A DNA stretch of 64,000 nucleotides from JTS-RE37 sp041744575 (lineage in GTDB: Bacteria > Bacteroidota > Bacteroidia > Flavobacteriales > Flavobacteriaceae). The first letter of the stretch is position 1; the number at the start of each line of letters is the position of its first letter. A program made the translations under genes and the position numbers. Below, in pieces: positions 37,928 through 45,695 of the stretch. Location of the stretch: NCBI GenBank assembly GCA_041744575.1, contig JBGTKP010000008.1, forward strand, positions 62,001 to 126,000, given 5' to 3'. Below the pieces are notes generated by a model. It had not been told where the DNA came from. It saw only the letters and a list, made by a program, of their open reading frames with translations, and searched no databases.

Positions 37928-39100
37928 TTGAATTCACCTGTTTCTATCAGATCGATTGCCTCCGTATCAGCCCTTGGATCCTCCTCCGGCGAAGCGTGGA
38001 CTAAGTATCAGGACAGCGGGCACTTATTTCAAAAGACAGGGGCCGGCGGCGGTCAGGAATGGGTGGGCAGACTTTCTGAACAAAGCTTAGATGCCGTGGA
38101 GTCCATCCGTCAGGAGGACAGCAAATACAGGAATCTCGACGCCAGTGTATTATACGCGATCTACACAGCACGGTATGCAGTGCGCGACGCGGGCTGGAAT
38201 TCCGTTTCCCGGATGGGGATCAATATAGGGTCCTCAAGAGGTGCAACCGCTCTGTTTGAAGACCATCACAGGCTATTTTTAGAATCCGGCAGAACCCCCG
38301 CATTAACCTCCCCGAGCACCACCCTTGGCAATATTTCATCGTGGGTGGCTCATGATCTTGGCAGTAAAGGCCCGGAATTCTCACACTCCATTACCTGTTC
38401 AACTGCCTTGCATGCCTTACTCAACGGGCTGGCCTGGATCAGGAGTGGGATGGCCGACCGTTTTCTGGTAGGTGGCAGTGAAGCTCCCCTGACCCTGTTT
38501 ACCCTGGCTCAAATGAAGGCCCTGAAGATATATGCATCCTGTGAAACAAAATCGTCCCTTGGCGGCTATCCGTGCAGATCAATGGATATGCGGAAAACAG
38601 CAAATGGCATGGTGCTTGGGGAAGGGGCTTCCATGGCTTGTCTGGAAAGAGGGGTCACCTCGGATTCCCTGGCCGAAATTGAGGGTGTGGGTTATGCTAC
38701 AGAACCTCTGGAGCACAGCGTTTCAATATCCACCGAGGCTCAGTGTTTCCAGCGTTCTATGAAAATGGCACTCGGAAACGTATCCCCTTCGGAAGTTGAC
38801 GTCATTGTCATGCATGCCCCGGGGACCATTAAGGGAGACAAAGCAGAATGGGCTGCGATCGAAGTTTGTTTTGGAAAGGATATTCCTGCATTGACAGGCA
38901 ACAAATGGAAAATCGGGCATACGTTTGCCGCTTCGGGAATGTTGAGCATAGAAATGGCGGTGATGATGCTATTGCACCAAAAGTTTATCAGTGTGCCATA
39001 TATGCCCTCTGCCAGAACACCGCCACGGATACGCCGTATTATGGTGAATTCGGTGGGATTCGGTGGAAATGCAGTTTCTGTATTGCTCAAAGCGCCGTAA
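37928..39100 (+). CDS. Beta-ketoacyl synthase of the biotin locus
   Basis: 390 residues, FabF-like thiolase fold with a Cys-His-His triad: C157 in ITCSTALHA, H296 in MHAPGT, H331 in KIGHTFAASG. The start is a TTG at 37928; no in-frame ATG lies near and IRSIASVSALG is the family's beginning. Position between bioA and bioB suggests a step in making the pimeloyl chain, or in feeding BioF; flavobacteria generally carry such a gene in their biotin locus as far as I recall. It is distinct from BioZ, which is KAS III-like (Cys-His-Asn). Confidence 0.9.
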   Translation: MNSPVSIRSIASVSALGSSSGEAWTKYQDSGHLFQKTGAGGGQEWVGRLSEQSLDAVESIRQEDSKYRNLDASVLYAIYTARYAVRDAGWNSVSRMGINIGSSRGATALFEDHHRLFLESGRTPALTSPSTTLGNISSWVAHDLGSKGPEFSHSITCSTALHALLNGLAWIRSGMADRFLVGGSEAPLTLFTLAQMKALKIYASCETKSSLGGYPCRSMDMRKTANGMVLGEGASMACLERGVTSDSLAEIEGVGYATEPLEHSVSISTEAQCFQRSMKMALGNVSPSEVDVIVMHAPGTIKGDKAEWAAIEVCFGKDIPALTGNKWKIGHTFAASGMLSIEMAVMMLLHQKFISVPYMPSARTPPRIRRIMVNSVGFGGNAVSVLLKAP

Positions 39101-39195
39101 AAAAGTCTTAAGGGTAAACAGAATCTTTATCAGCCTATCAAGACCTGCACCGGGGATTTAAAATAAGGATTGTTTTTTTAATTGTGAATATGGGC

Positions 39196-39203
39196 TATTT
39201 TTG
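39196..39203 (+). promoter_or_regulatory. -7 promoter element of bioB
   Basis: TATTTTTG, 19 bases upstream of the bioB ATG; a TTG at 39170-39172 lies 23 bases further upstream as a possible -33 element. Confidence 0.55.
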
Positions 39204-39222
39204 AAACCACAATGACTGCAAT

Positions 39223-40323
39223 ATGACACATCACAGACACAACTGGACAAAGGAGGAGATCCTTCAAATATATCGGAAGCCGATGATGGATCTGCTTTAT
39301 GAAGCGGCAACAGTCCATCGTTGCGTACACGATCCTAACACGGTTCAGGTTGCTACACTAATATCAATAAAAACAGGAGGTTGCCCCGAGGATTGTGGTT
39401 ACTGCCCTCAGGCAGCACGGTATCACACGGATATTGAAGGCAATGGGCTCATGAATGTTCAGCAGGTAAAAGCACAGGCGCTCAGGGCAAGGGCCGGAGG
39501 AAGTTCCAGGATATGTATGGGGGCAGCCTGGCGCAATGTGAAGGACGGACCTGAATTTGACCAGGTTCTGGAAATGGTACGAACCATCAACAAATTGGAT
39601 ATGGAAGTGTGCTGCACCCTGGGTATGATTACCGAGAATCAGGCCAGAAGATTATCCGAAGCAGGACTCTTCGCGTACAATCACAACCTGGACACCTCAG
39701 AAGATTATTATAAGGATATTATATCCACCAGGGCTTACGAAGACAGGTTGAAAACCATAGAAAATGTTCGTAAAACGAATGTTACTGTTTGCAGTGGAGG
39801 GATTATTGGGATGGGCGAGAGTCTGGAAGACCGTGCAGGTATGCTTGTGGCCTTATCGAGCCTGGACCCACACCCGGAATCGGTTCCGGTGAATGCCTTG
39901 GTTGCAGTCCCTGGTACTCCGATGGAAGCCCTCGAACCCGTTTCCATCTGGGAAATGGTTCGCATGGTCGCAACTACCAGAATTGTTATGCCTCAAACTC
40001 AGGTACGCCTTTCTGCAGGCCGGATGAAAATGAGCAGGGAAGGGCAGGCCCTATGTTTTTTTGCAGGAGCCAATTCCATATTTGCGGGTGACAAATTACT
40101 GACTACACCCAATCCTGACCTGGGGGAAGACATGGAACTTTTCAGTATTCTTGGTTTGACATCTCAAAAAGCCTTTACAAAATCGGAACAACCCGTTACC
40201 GTTGAAGCGGTTGATTCCAAAGTAAGCCCCCTGAATGAAAATCCGGGATGGACAAGACCGGGCCATATTATTCCCAGGAACGAGACCGCCAAACAGGCAT
40301 CAAAAGTGAGCAGGCAAACTTAA
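39223..40323 (+). CDS. bioB: Biotin synthase (radical SAM)
   Basis: 366 residues; inserts sulfur into dethiobiotin. The 4Fe-4S cluster cysteines are C54, C58, C61 in GGCPEDCGYCPQ; NHNLDTSEDYY, GIIGMGE and AGRMKMSREGQALCFFAGANSIF are diagnostic. It has its own -7 promoter element. A cupin-like gene follows after 69 bases. Confidence 0.97.
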   Translation: MTHHRHNWTKEEILQIYRKPMMDLLYEAATVHRCVHDPNTVQVATLISIKTGGCPEDCGYCPQAARYHTDIEGNGLMNVQQVKAQALRARAGGSSRICMGAAWRNVKDGPEFDQVLEMVRTINKLDMEVCCTLGMITENQARRLSEAGLFAYNHNLDTSEDYYKDIISTRAYEDRLKTIENVRKTNVTVCSGGIIGMGESLEDRAGMLVALSSLDPHPESVPVNALVAVPGTPMEALEPVSIWEMVRMVATTRIVMPQTQVRLSAGRMKMSREGQALCFFAGANSIFAGDKLLTTPNPDLGEDMELFSILGLTSQKAFTKSEQPVTVEAVDSKVSPLNENPGWTRPGHIIPRNETAKQASKVSRQT

Positions 40324-40361
40324 CCAAGGGTCAACTAACCGAACATATTAAGGAGGTTTTA

Positions 40362-40369
40362 TACTTTTG
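40362..40369 (+). promoter_or_regulatory. -7 promoter element of the cupin-like gene
   Basis: TACTTTTG matches TAnnTTTG, 23 bases upstream of the TTG start at 40393. Confidence 0.5.
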
Positions 40370-40392
40370 GAACTCAGAAAACCTATAGAAAC

Positions 40393-41298
40393 TTGAATTT
40401 ACAGGAGATACCCAGGGAACGGCGAATTACCAAAGAGGCATTCATCCGCGATTATTTTAAACCTCAAAAGCCTGTTGTAATAGAAAGGTTTGTTGAGGAC
40501 TGGCCGGCATTCAGCCTTTGGAACCTGGACTATATGAAGGAGGTTGCCGGACATAAAACCGTGCCTCTGTATGATGATCGCCCGGTACATTACAAGGATG
40601 GGTTTAATGAGCCCCATGCAACGATGCAGATGGCGGATTATATAGATCTCCTGAAGCGTGAGCCCACGAGATACAGGATATTTCTCTGGAATATCCTCAA
40701 GGAAATACCGGAACTTCAGAAGGATTTTTATTATCCGGATTTTGGCCTTAAGCTCATGAAAGGGATGCCAATGCTGTTTTTCGGAGGTCAGAATTCCTAT
40801 ACTTTCATGCATTTTGACATTGATCTGGCAAATATCTTCCATTTTCATTTTGAGGGGAAAAAGGAATGCATCCTGTTCCCGCAATCCGAGAGTAAGTGTC
40901 TTTACAAAATTCCGTATTCCCTGATCACTCACGAGAGCATTGATTTTTCAAATCCGGATTACAGTAAATGGCCCGCATTGCAATATGTTACAGGCTATAC
41001 CACCTGCCTTTCTCACGGTGAGGTACTGTACATTCCTGAAGGCTATTGGCATCATATGAAATACCACACCCCGGGATTTTCAATGAGCCTGCGCGCGATC
41101 GCCAGACATCCCGCCAACCTTGCCCAGGCCATCTATAATATTTTAGGGATGCGTCATTTTGATAATCTGATGCGAAGACTTAAGGGACAGGCGTGGATAG
41201 AATGGAAGAACCGTCAGGCCATCGAAAAGACGGAGAAATTTGCAAAAACCAATAAAAATATGACAGGTACCCCTTCGCCGCTTCGGGAAACTATCTGA
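40393..41298 (+). CDS. Cupin-like/JmjC-type dioxygenase-fold protein
   Basis: 301 residues, resembling the Cupin_8 family. Putative iron ligands are the His and Asp of FMHFDIDLANIFHFH and a later His in YIPEGYWHHMKYH; the GEVLYIPEGYWHHM segment is the typical final strand. Related proteins are Fe(II)/2-oxoglutarate hydroxylases acting on proteins or RNA-associated substrates. The start is TTG because the next ATG (residue 48) would remove the conserved KPVVIERFVEDWPAF region. Substrate unknown. Confidence 0.85.
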   Translation: MNLQEIPRERRITKEAFIRDYFKPQKPVVIERFVEDWPAFSLWNLDYMKEVAGHKTVPLYDDRPVHYKDGFNEPHATMQMADYIDLLKREPTRYRIFLWNILKEIPELQKDFYYPDFGLKLMKGMPMLFFGGQNSYTFMHFDIDLANIFHFHFEGKKECILFPQSESKCLYKIPYSLITHESIDFSNPDYSKWPALQYVTGYTTCLSHGEVLYIPEGYWHHMKYHTPGFSMSLRAIARHPANLAQAIYNILGMRHFDNLMRRLKGQAWIEWKNRQAIEKTEKFAKTNKNMTGTPSPLRETI

Positions 41299-41354
41299 TA
41301 CTACAAACTGGCTCCGGATGACAGAATGCTGTCCCTCCATCGTACGGACAGAAC

Positions 41355-41828
41355 TCACAGTTCCGTATCCTTCAACATATCATATACCAGATCATGCTCC
41401 CAACCCCGGCCAATCAGATAGGCCGCGAGCTTTGGCTTTCTCTTGATCAAATCCTTTTCCCTGCTCTGAGACCACCACTTCTTAGCCAGCGTGTGCAGCG
41501 CTTTTTGGTAAACGGGTTCGTCTAGTTCTTTCAGGGCTTTCTGAATATCCTTTTCACCAATTTTCCGTGCCTTCAATTCTATGGCAATTTTATGCCGCCC
41601 CCAATGTTTAAGTCTGAATTTCCCGCGTGCAAAAGCAATGGCGAACCGGCTTTCATTCAGGAAATTTTTCTTTGACAAGTGTGCCAAAACCGCATTTCTG
41701 ATTTGCGCGGAAACATTTAAGTCGTTCATTTTTTTAAGGACTTCTGACTGGCAGCGTTCCTGATAGGCGCAGTAATGTTCAAGTTTCGAAATGGCCTGGG
41801 CCTGTGAAATGGAAGGCTGCTTCTTCAT
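41355..41828 (-). CDS. recX: RecX family regulator of RecA
   Basis: 157 residues, three-helix repeats: AISKLEHYCAYQERCQSEV, FLNESRFAIAFARGKFRLKHWGRHKIAIELKARKI and YLIGRGWEHDLVYDML. RecX caps or inhibits RecA filaments. recA is not in the window. Upstream and on the same strand lies rng, separated by a terminator, so it has its own promoter or reads through. Confidence 0.92.
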   Translation of the reverse strand: MKKQPSISQAQAISKLEHYCAYQERCQSEVLKKMNDLNVSAQIRNAVLAHLSKKNFLNESRFAIAFARGKFRLKHWGRHKIAIELKARKIGEKDIQKALKELDEPVYQKALHTLAKKWWSQSREKDLIKRKPKLAAYLIGRGWEHDLVYDMLKDTEL

Positions 41829-41901
41829 GAATGGGTCTCCGGACAGGTACTTCTGTTTGGTTTAAAAGTTTTCCGGGATTGTTCAAAAATAAGAAAACAA
41901 A

Positions 41902-41931
41902 AAAAGCGACCCCCTTTCAGGAATCGCTTTT
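41902..41931 (-). terminator. Terminator after rng
   Basis: On the minus strand AAAAGCGA (41924-41931) pairs with TCGCTTTT (41902-41909), followed by a T-rich tail reaching about 41898. Confidence 0.8.
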
Positions 41932-41933
41932 GG

Positions 41934-43481
41934 TTAGTTGATGGCATTTCCGTCTTTATCTATAAAACGGTATTCGAGATAGGTATAGGCGTCTCTGGGT
42001 TGAATTTTTATCCATTTCTTATACTCCAGAAACCACTTGGAGCGAATGGACGGAAAGCCTTTGGCCAGGTACGCGGCGATAAAGGGGTGCGTATTAAGTA
42101 CCATTCCCTTCTCTTTCTCAGGACCTTTCATTATCCTTTCGAGTTCCTCATTAATCCTGTCAATTACTCCGATAGGAGCTTCGACTTCCTGGCCACTGCC
42201 ACTTGGATTTTCCTCAGTGGTCTTAATATTGACTTCCGGTCTTACCCTCTGCCTGGTAATTTGTATCAGCCCAAACTTGCTCGGGGGCAAAATTTTGTGC
42301 TTGGCCCTGTCCTCCTTCATTTCAGTACGGAGATGATCAAAGAGCTTCTTTCGGTGACTGGCCTTGACCATATCTATGAAATCTACCACAATGATCCCAC
42401 CCATGTCACGCAGTCGTAACTGGCGGGCAATTTCCGAGGCTGCGAGTAGGTTCACCTCAAGTGCGGTATCCTCCTGATTTTTGGCTTTGTTTGAGCGATT
42501 CCCACTGTTTACGTCTATCACATGAAGGGCTTCTGTGTGATCGATGATGAGATAGGCACCCTTGCTCATGGCAGCAGTACGTCCGAAGGACGTCTTTATC
42601 TGCCTGTCAATGCCAAACTTTTCAAATATAGGTACGGAAGAATTATACAACTTTACAATCGATTCCTTTTCAGGAGCGATTTCCAGCAAATAATCTTTAA
42701 TCTGGTTATAAAGCGTTTCATCATCTACCTGAATGGCCGTAAAACTGTCATTAAAAACATCACGGAGAATGGATGATGCCCTGTTGAGCTCCACCAATAC
42801 TTTGGACGGTGTCGGCGCTTTATACAATTTCTTACACATTGCTGTCCACTTGGTCAGCAAATTTTGAAGGTCCTTGTCCAGTTCTGCTACTTTTTTGCCT
42901 TCTGCAACTGTTCTGATTATCACCCCAAAACCTTTGGGTTTGATACTACTAACTAATCTTTTAAGTCTATCCTTTTCTTCCTTGCTTCCGATTTTCTGTG
43001 AGACGGATACACGGTCGGAAAATGGGACCATCACAAGATACCGCCCCGCAAGGGAAAGTTCCGAACTAATTCTGGGTCCTTTTGTCGAAATAGGCTCTTT
43101 TACAATTTGCACTAATAAAGACTGGTTGGCTTTGATTACATTACTAATGGTGCCATTTTTGTCAATGTCTTTATCGAATGGAAAATTTTTCAGGCTGTAC
43201 TCTTTGAGATGACCTGAACTCACTTTTTTAATAAATTTCAACATGGTTGCCAGTTGTGGCCCCAGATCGTGGTAATGCAGGAATGCATCCTTTTCATAGC
43301 CCACATTCACAAATGCGGCATTGAGACCTGTGACCGGTTTTCGCACTTTCGCGACGAGAATGTCACCTACGTTGAAATTATTGGTATCTTCATCTTTATG
43401 AAGCTCTATGAGTTTTCCATCTTTTAATAAGGCAAAATCGACGGCAGTGGAATTGGATCTTACGATTAATTCTCTATTCAC
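41934..43481 (-). CDS. rng: Ribonuclease E/G family endoribonuclease
   Basis: 515 residues from a GTG at 43481 giving VNRELIVRS, where the family begins; a TTG at 43523 would add 14 residues that overlap a hairpin. N-terminal S1 domain (about 25-110: NVGDILVAKVRKPVTGLNAAFVNVG), then the RNase E/G catalytic domain with magnesium aspartates in HVIDVNSGNR and GGIIVVDFIDM. The CPxC zinc-link of RNase E is not seen. Processes rRNA and mRNA; likely central to RNA decay here. A terminator follows. Confidence 0.95.
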   Translation of the reverse strand: MNRELIVRSNSTAVDFALLKDGKLIELHKDEDTNNFNVGDILVAKVRKPVTGLNAAFVNVGYEKDAFLHYHDLGPQLATMLKFIKKVSSGHLKEYSLKNFPFDKDIDKNGTISNVIKANQSLLVQIVKEPISTKGPRISSELSLAGRYLVMVPFSDRVSVSQKIGSKEEKDRLKRLVSSIKPKGFGVIIRTVAEGKKVAELDKDLQNLLTKWTAMCKKLYKAPTPSKVLVELNRASSILRDVFNDSFTAIQVDDETLYNQIKDYLLEIAPEKESIVKLYNSSVPIFEKFGIDRQIKTSFGRTAAMSKGAYLIIDHTEALHVIDVNSGNRSNKAKNQEDTALEVNLLAASEIARQLRLRDMGGIIVVDFIDMVKASHRKKLFDHLRTEMKEDRAKHKILPPSKFGLIQITRQRVRPEVNIKTTEENPSGSGQEVEAPIGVIDRINEELERIMKGPEKEKGMVLNTHPFIAAYLAKGFPSIRSKWFLEYKKWIKIQPRDAYTYLEYRFIDKDGNAIN

Positions 43482-43495
43482 CTGATTCAATTTAT

Positions 43496-43512
43496 ATCCG
43501 CCAAAGGCGGAT
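43496..43512 (-). promoter_or_regulatory. Leader hairpin immediately before the rng start
   Basis: ATCCGCC (43506-43512 on the minus strand) pairs perfectly with GGCGGAT (43496-43502) across a 3-base loop, ending 14 bases before the GTG. Could modulate translation or serve as an autoregulatory site, as rne leaders do in other bacteria. Confidence 0.5.
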
Positions 43513-43596
43513 GGATTAAACAATACTTGTAACAGGTTGTATTAACCCGTCGAAATCCTTTTTTTGGAATTTCTATGTCAATGAACGTATAAAATG

Positions 43597-43623
43597 AAAA
43601 AGTAGTTTTGAAAACTACTTTTT
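43597..43623 (-). terminator. Hairpin over the stop codon of the small basic protein
   Basis: AAAAAGTAGTTTT (43597-43609) and AAAACTACTTTTT (43611-43623) are perfect complements around a single base. On the minus strand it includes the TAG stop of the 29-residue protein and ends in a T run, so it acts as terminator or attenuator before rng. Confidence 0.7.
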
Positions 43624-43704
43624 CTTATGGCGGTTAGCTCTCCGGCGTTTTTTACGCTTATGAGTAGCTACCTTATGTCTTTTTCTTTTTTTACCACTCG
43701 GCAT
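43615..43704 (-). CDS. 29-residue very basic protein, candidate ribosomal protein
   Basis: Starts MPSGKKRKRHKVATHK and ends NRHKKK; about two thirds Lys, Arg or His. It lies 23 bases after HU and before rng on the same strand. The pattern of basic residues with a central HK(V/M)ATHKRKKR resembles the AURKAIP1 C-terminal motif of mitochondrial mS38 and the mycobacterial bS22 protein, which bind rRNA. I also recall closely similar short proteins in other Bacteroidota at the same position. Gene reality is fairly sure; the ribosomal role is an inference from composition and motif. Confidence 0.7.
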   Translation of the reverse strand: MPSGKKRKRHKVATHKRKKRRRANRHKKK

Positions 43705-43727
43705 AAAATTCTGCTTTTTTGCTGTTA

Positions 43728-44018
43728 TTACTGTACTTGTACATTGCTTTTAACGCCTTCTACAAAAACCTTAGCTGGCTTAAATGCCGGGATGTTATGT
43801 GCAGGTATTTTTATGGTGGTATTTTTGGAAATATTCCTTCCAGTTTTTTCTGCCCGGGTTTTAATTATAAAACTGCCAAAGCCTCTCAAGTAAACGTTGT
43901 CACCATTTTCGAGTGATGATTTTACTTCTTCCATAAAGGTTTCCACAGTTGCTTGAACGTCTCCTTTTTCAATTCCCAGTTTTTCTGAGATTTTCGTTAC
44001 GATATCCGCTTTCGTCAT
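43728..44018 (-). CDS. hup: HU family DNA-binding protein
   Basis: 96 residues of the HU/IHF fold: MTKADIVTKISEKLGI, the beta-arm signature GFGSFIIKTRAEKTGRNI, and IPAHNIPAFKPAKVF. It compacts and bends DNA. Located head-to-head with mutY, a conserved flavobacterial arrangement. A -7 element lies about 40 bases upstream. Confidence 0.95.
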   Translation of the reverse strand: MTKADIVTKISEKLGIEKGDVQATVETFMEEVKSSLENGDNVYLRGFGSFIIKTRAEKTGRNISKNTTIKIPAHNIPAFKPAKVFVEGVKSNVQVQ

Positions 44019-44056
44019 TTTAAAAATTTAGTTTATCTGTAAGTTTTTCAGGCTTG

Positions 44057-44064
44057 CAAATATA
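44057..44064 (-). promoter_or_regulatory. -7 promoter element of HU
   Basis: On the minus strand TATATTTG, matching TAnnTTTG, 38 bases before the HU ATG. Confidence 0.6.
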
Positions 44065-44119
44065 TAAATATTATTCAATCTTTTGTCTTCAAGAGGCTAA
44101 TTTTAAGTATATAACCTTT

Positions 44120-44127
44120 TACTTTTG
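44120..44127 (+). promoter_or_regulatory. -7 promoter element of mutY
   Basis: TACTTTTG, 19 bases upstream of the mutY ATG. Confidence 0.55.
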
Positions 44128-44146
44128 GGCCTAAAGTTGCTGCCTC

Positions 44147-45178
44147 ATGTCATTTTCCGGAATAATTCTTTCCTGGTATGCCCGGAATAAGAGAAAACTT
44201 CCGTGGAGAAATACAACAGATCCCTATAAAATATGGGTTTCCGAAATAATTCTTCAACAAACAAAGGTGGTTCAGGGTCTTCCTTACTACGAAAAATTCC
44301 TGGAGACTTTTCCGACGGTAGATCACCTGGCTGCGGCAAGTGAGGAACAGGTTCTAATTCTCTGGCAAGGTTTGGGGTATTATTCCCGTGCAAGAAACAT
44401 GCATAAAACCGCCATTCTGATAAGCGGGACAATGGGCGGAAGATTTCCGACTACCTTTAAGGGGCTCTTAGAACTGAGGGGCGTAGGAGAATATACGGCA
44501 AGTGCCATAGCGTCCAGTAGTTTCGGCCTGCCTGAACCTGTAGTGGATGGCAATGTCTATAGGGTACTTTCCCGTTTTTATGGGATAACCATACCTATAA
44601 ACACTACGCGCGGGATTCAATATTTCAGAGAACTGGCACGCGAGGTAATGGATGCCGTCAGGATCAGGGAATATAACCAGGCGATCATGGAATTCGGAGC
44701 CATTCAATGCATCCCTTCCCGCCCAGACTGTCCGGGGTGTCCACTAAATAAGACATGTACGGCTTTCAACGGGCAACTGGTATCTGAGCTTCCGGTCAAA
44801 CTGAAAAAGGGGAAGATCAAAAAAAGGTACTTCAACTATCTTGTACTCACAGATCCCGGTCAGAACACGCTGCTTTGGAAGCGTAAAGGCAAGGGAATCT
44901 GGCAGCACCTTTACGAGTTTCCCCTCCTTGAATCTGAGAATGAACTCGACATAGAGGAAGTTGAGAAACGCCTTCCGCAGATTCTCGGGGACCTTGAAAT
45001 CCTTCGCGTGTCACAGACTGGCCACGAAACCAAAGTTCATAAACTTACCCACCAGCATTTATATGCCAAATTCTGGGAGATCCGTATGTCTGCTCCTCTG
45101 GATAACGGTATCCCACTAAAGGAACTACCCCGTTATCCCGTTCCTGTATTGTTGGCGGAATTCATTAAAACGCTTTAA
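44147..45178 (+). CDS. mutY: A/G-specific adenine glycosylase
   Basis: 343 residues; removes adenine mispaired with 8-oxoguanine. E33 (WVSEIILQQTKV), the helix-hairpin-helix LRGVGEYTASAIAS and catalytic D134 (VVDGNVYR) are intact; the 4Fe-4S cluster ligands are C188, C195, C198 and C204. A C-terminal NUDIX-like domain recognises 8-oxoG (about 225-343). ssb follows after 30 bases. Confidence 0.96.
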   Translation: MSFSGIILSWYARNKRKLPWRNTTDPYKIWVSEIILQQTKVVQGLPYYEKFLETFPTVDHLAAASEEQVLILWQGLGYYSRARNMHKTAILISGTMGGRFPTTFKGLLELRGVGEYTASAIASSSFGLPEPVVDGNVYRVLSRFYGITIPINTTRGIQYFRELAREVMDAVRIREYNQAIMEFGAIQCIPSRPDCPGCPLNKTCTAFNGQLVSELPVKLKKGKIKKRYFNYLVLTDPGQNTLLWKRKGKGIWQHLYEFPLLESENELDIEEVEKRLPQILGDLEILRVSQTGHETKVHKLTHQHLYAKFWEIRMSAPLDNGIPLKELPRYPVPVLLAEFIKTL

Positions 45179-45184
45179 ATTTTG

Positions 45185-45192
45185 TATTTTTG
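45185..45192 (+). promoter_or_regulatory. -7 promoter element of ssb
   Basis: TATTTTTG in the mutY-ssb gap, 16 bases before the ssb ATG. Confidence 0.55.
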
Positions 45193-45208
45193 ACAGAAGA
45201 TTCAAATT

Positions 45209-45670
45209 ATGAGCGGGACATTAAATAAAGTGATGCTGATAGGGCATCTAGGAGATGAGGTTAAAATGCATTATTTTGAAGGGGGCAATTGTATAGGGCG
45301 ATTTCCGATTGCGACCAACGAAACATATACAAACCGACAAACCGGTGAGAAGGTAAGCAATACCGAATGGCACAATATCGTGGTACGTAACAAGGCTGCC
45401 GAGATCTGTGAGAAATACCTGAGCAAAGGGGATAAGATCTATGTGGAAGGCCGGCTAAAAACCCGTCAATGGCAGGGAGAAGATGGCAATAGTCGTTTCT
45501 CAACTGAGATCCAGGTCCAGGATTTTACCTTTCTTTCTCCCGGGAAGGGAGCGTCGTCTTCGGACGGGGGCAGGGCACAGGACACCGGCAGCGATGCCCG
45601 GAATCCGGAACATGAAAAAATGCCTCAACATACTAATGTAGCGGAGCAGGAAGATGATCTGCCCTTCTAG
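45209..45670 (+). CDS. ssb: Single-stranded DNA-binding protein
   Basis: 153 residues. OB fold over residues 1-107 (LNKVMLIGHLGDEV, NTEWHNIVVRNKAAEI, GDKIYVEGRLKTRQWQ), a Gly/Ser-rich linker and the acidic protein-interaction tip ending DDLPF. The long N-terminal MSGTL is usual for this family. gldE follows after 25 bases. Confidence 0.96.
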   Translation: MSGTLNKVMLIGHLGDEVKMHYFEGGNCIGRFPIATNETYTNRQTGEKVSNTEWHNIVVRNKAAEICEKYLSKGDKIYVEGRLKTRQWQGEDGNSRFSTEIQVQDFTFLSPGKGASSSDGGRAQDTGSDARNPEHEKMPQHTNVAEQEDDLPF

Positions 45671-45695
45671 ACATTTAGAAACTAAACTCTGATCC

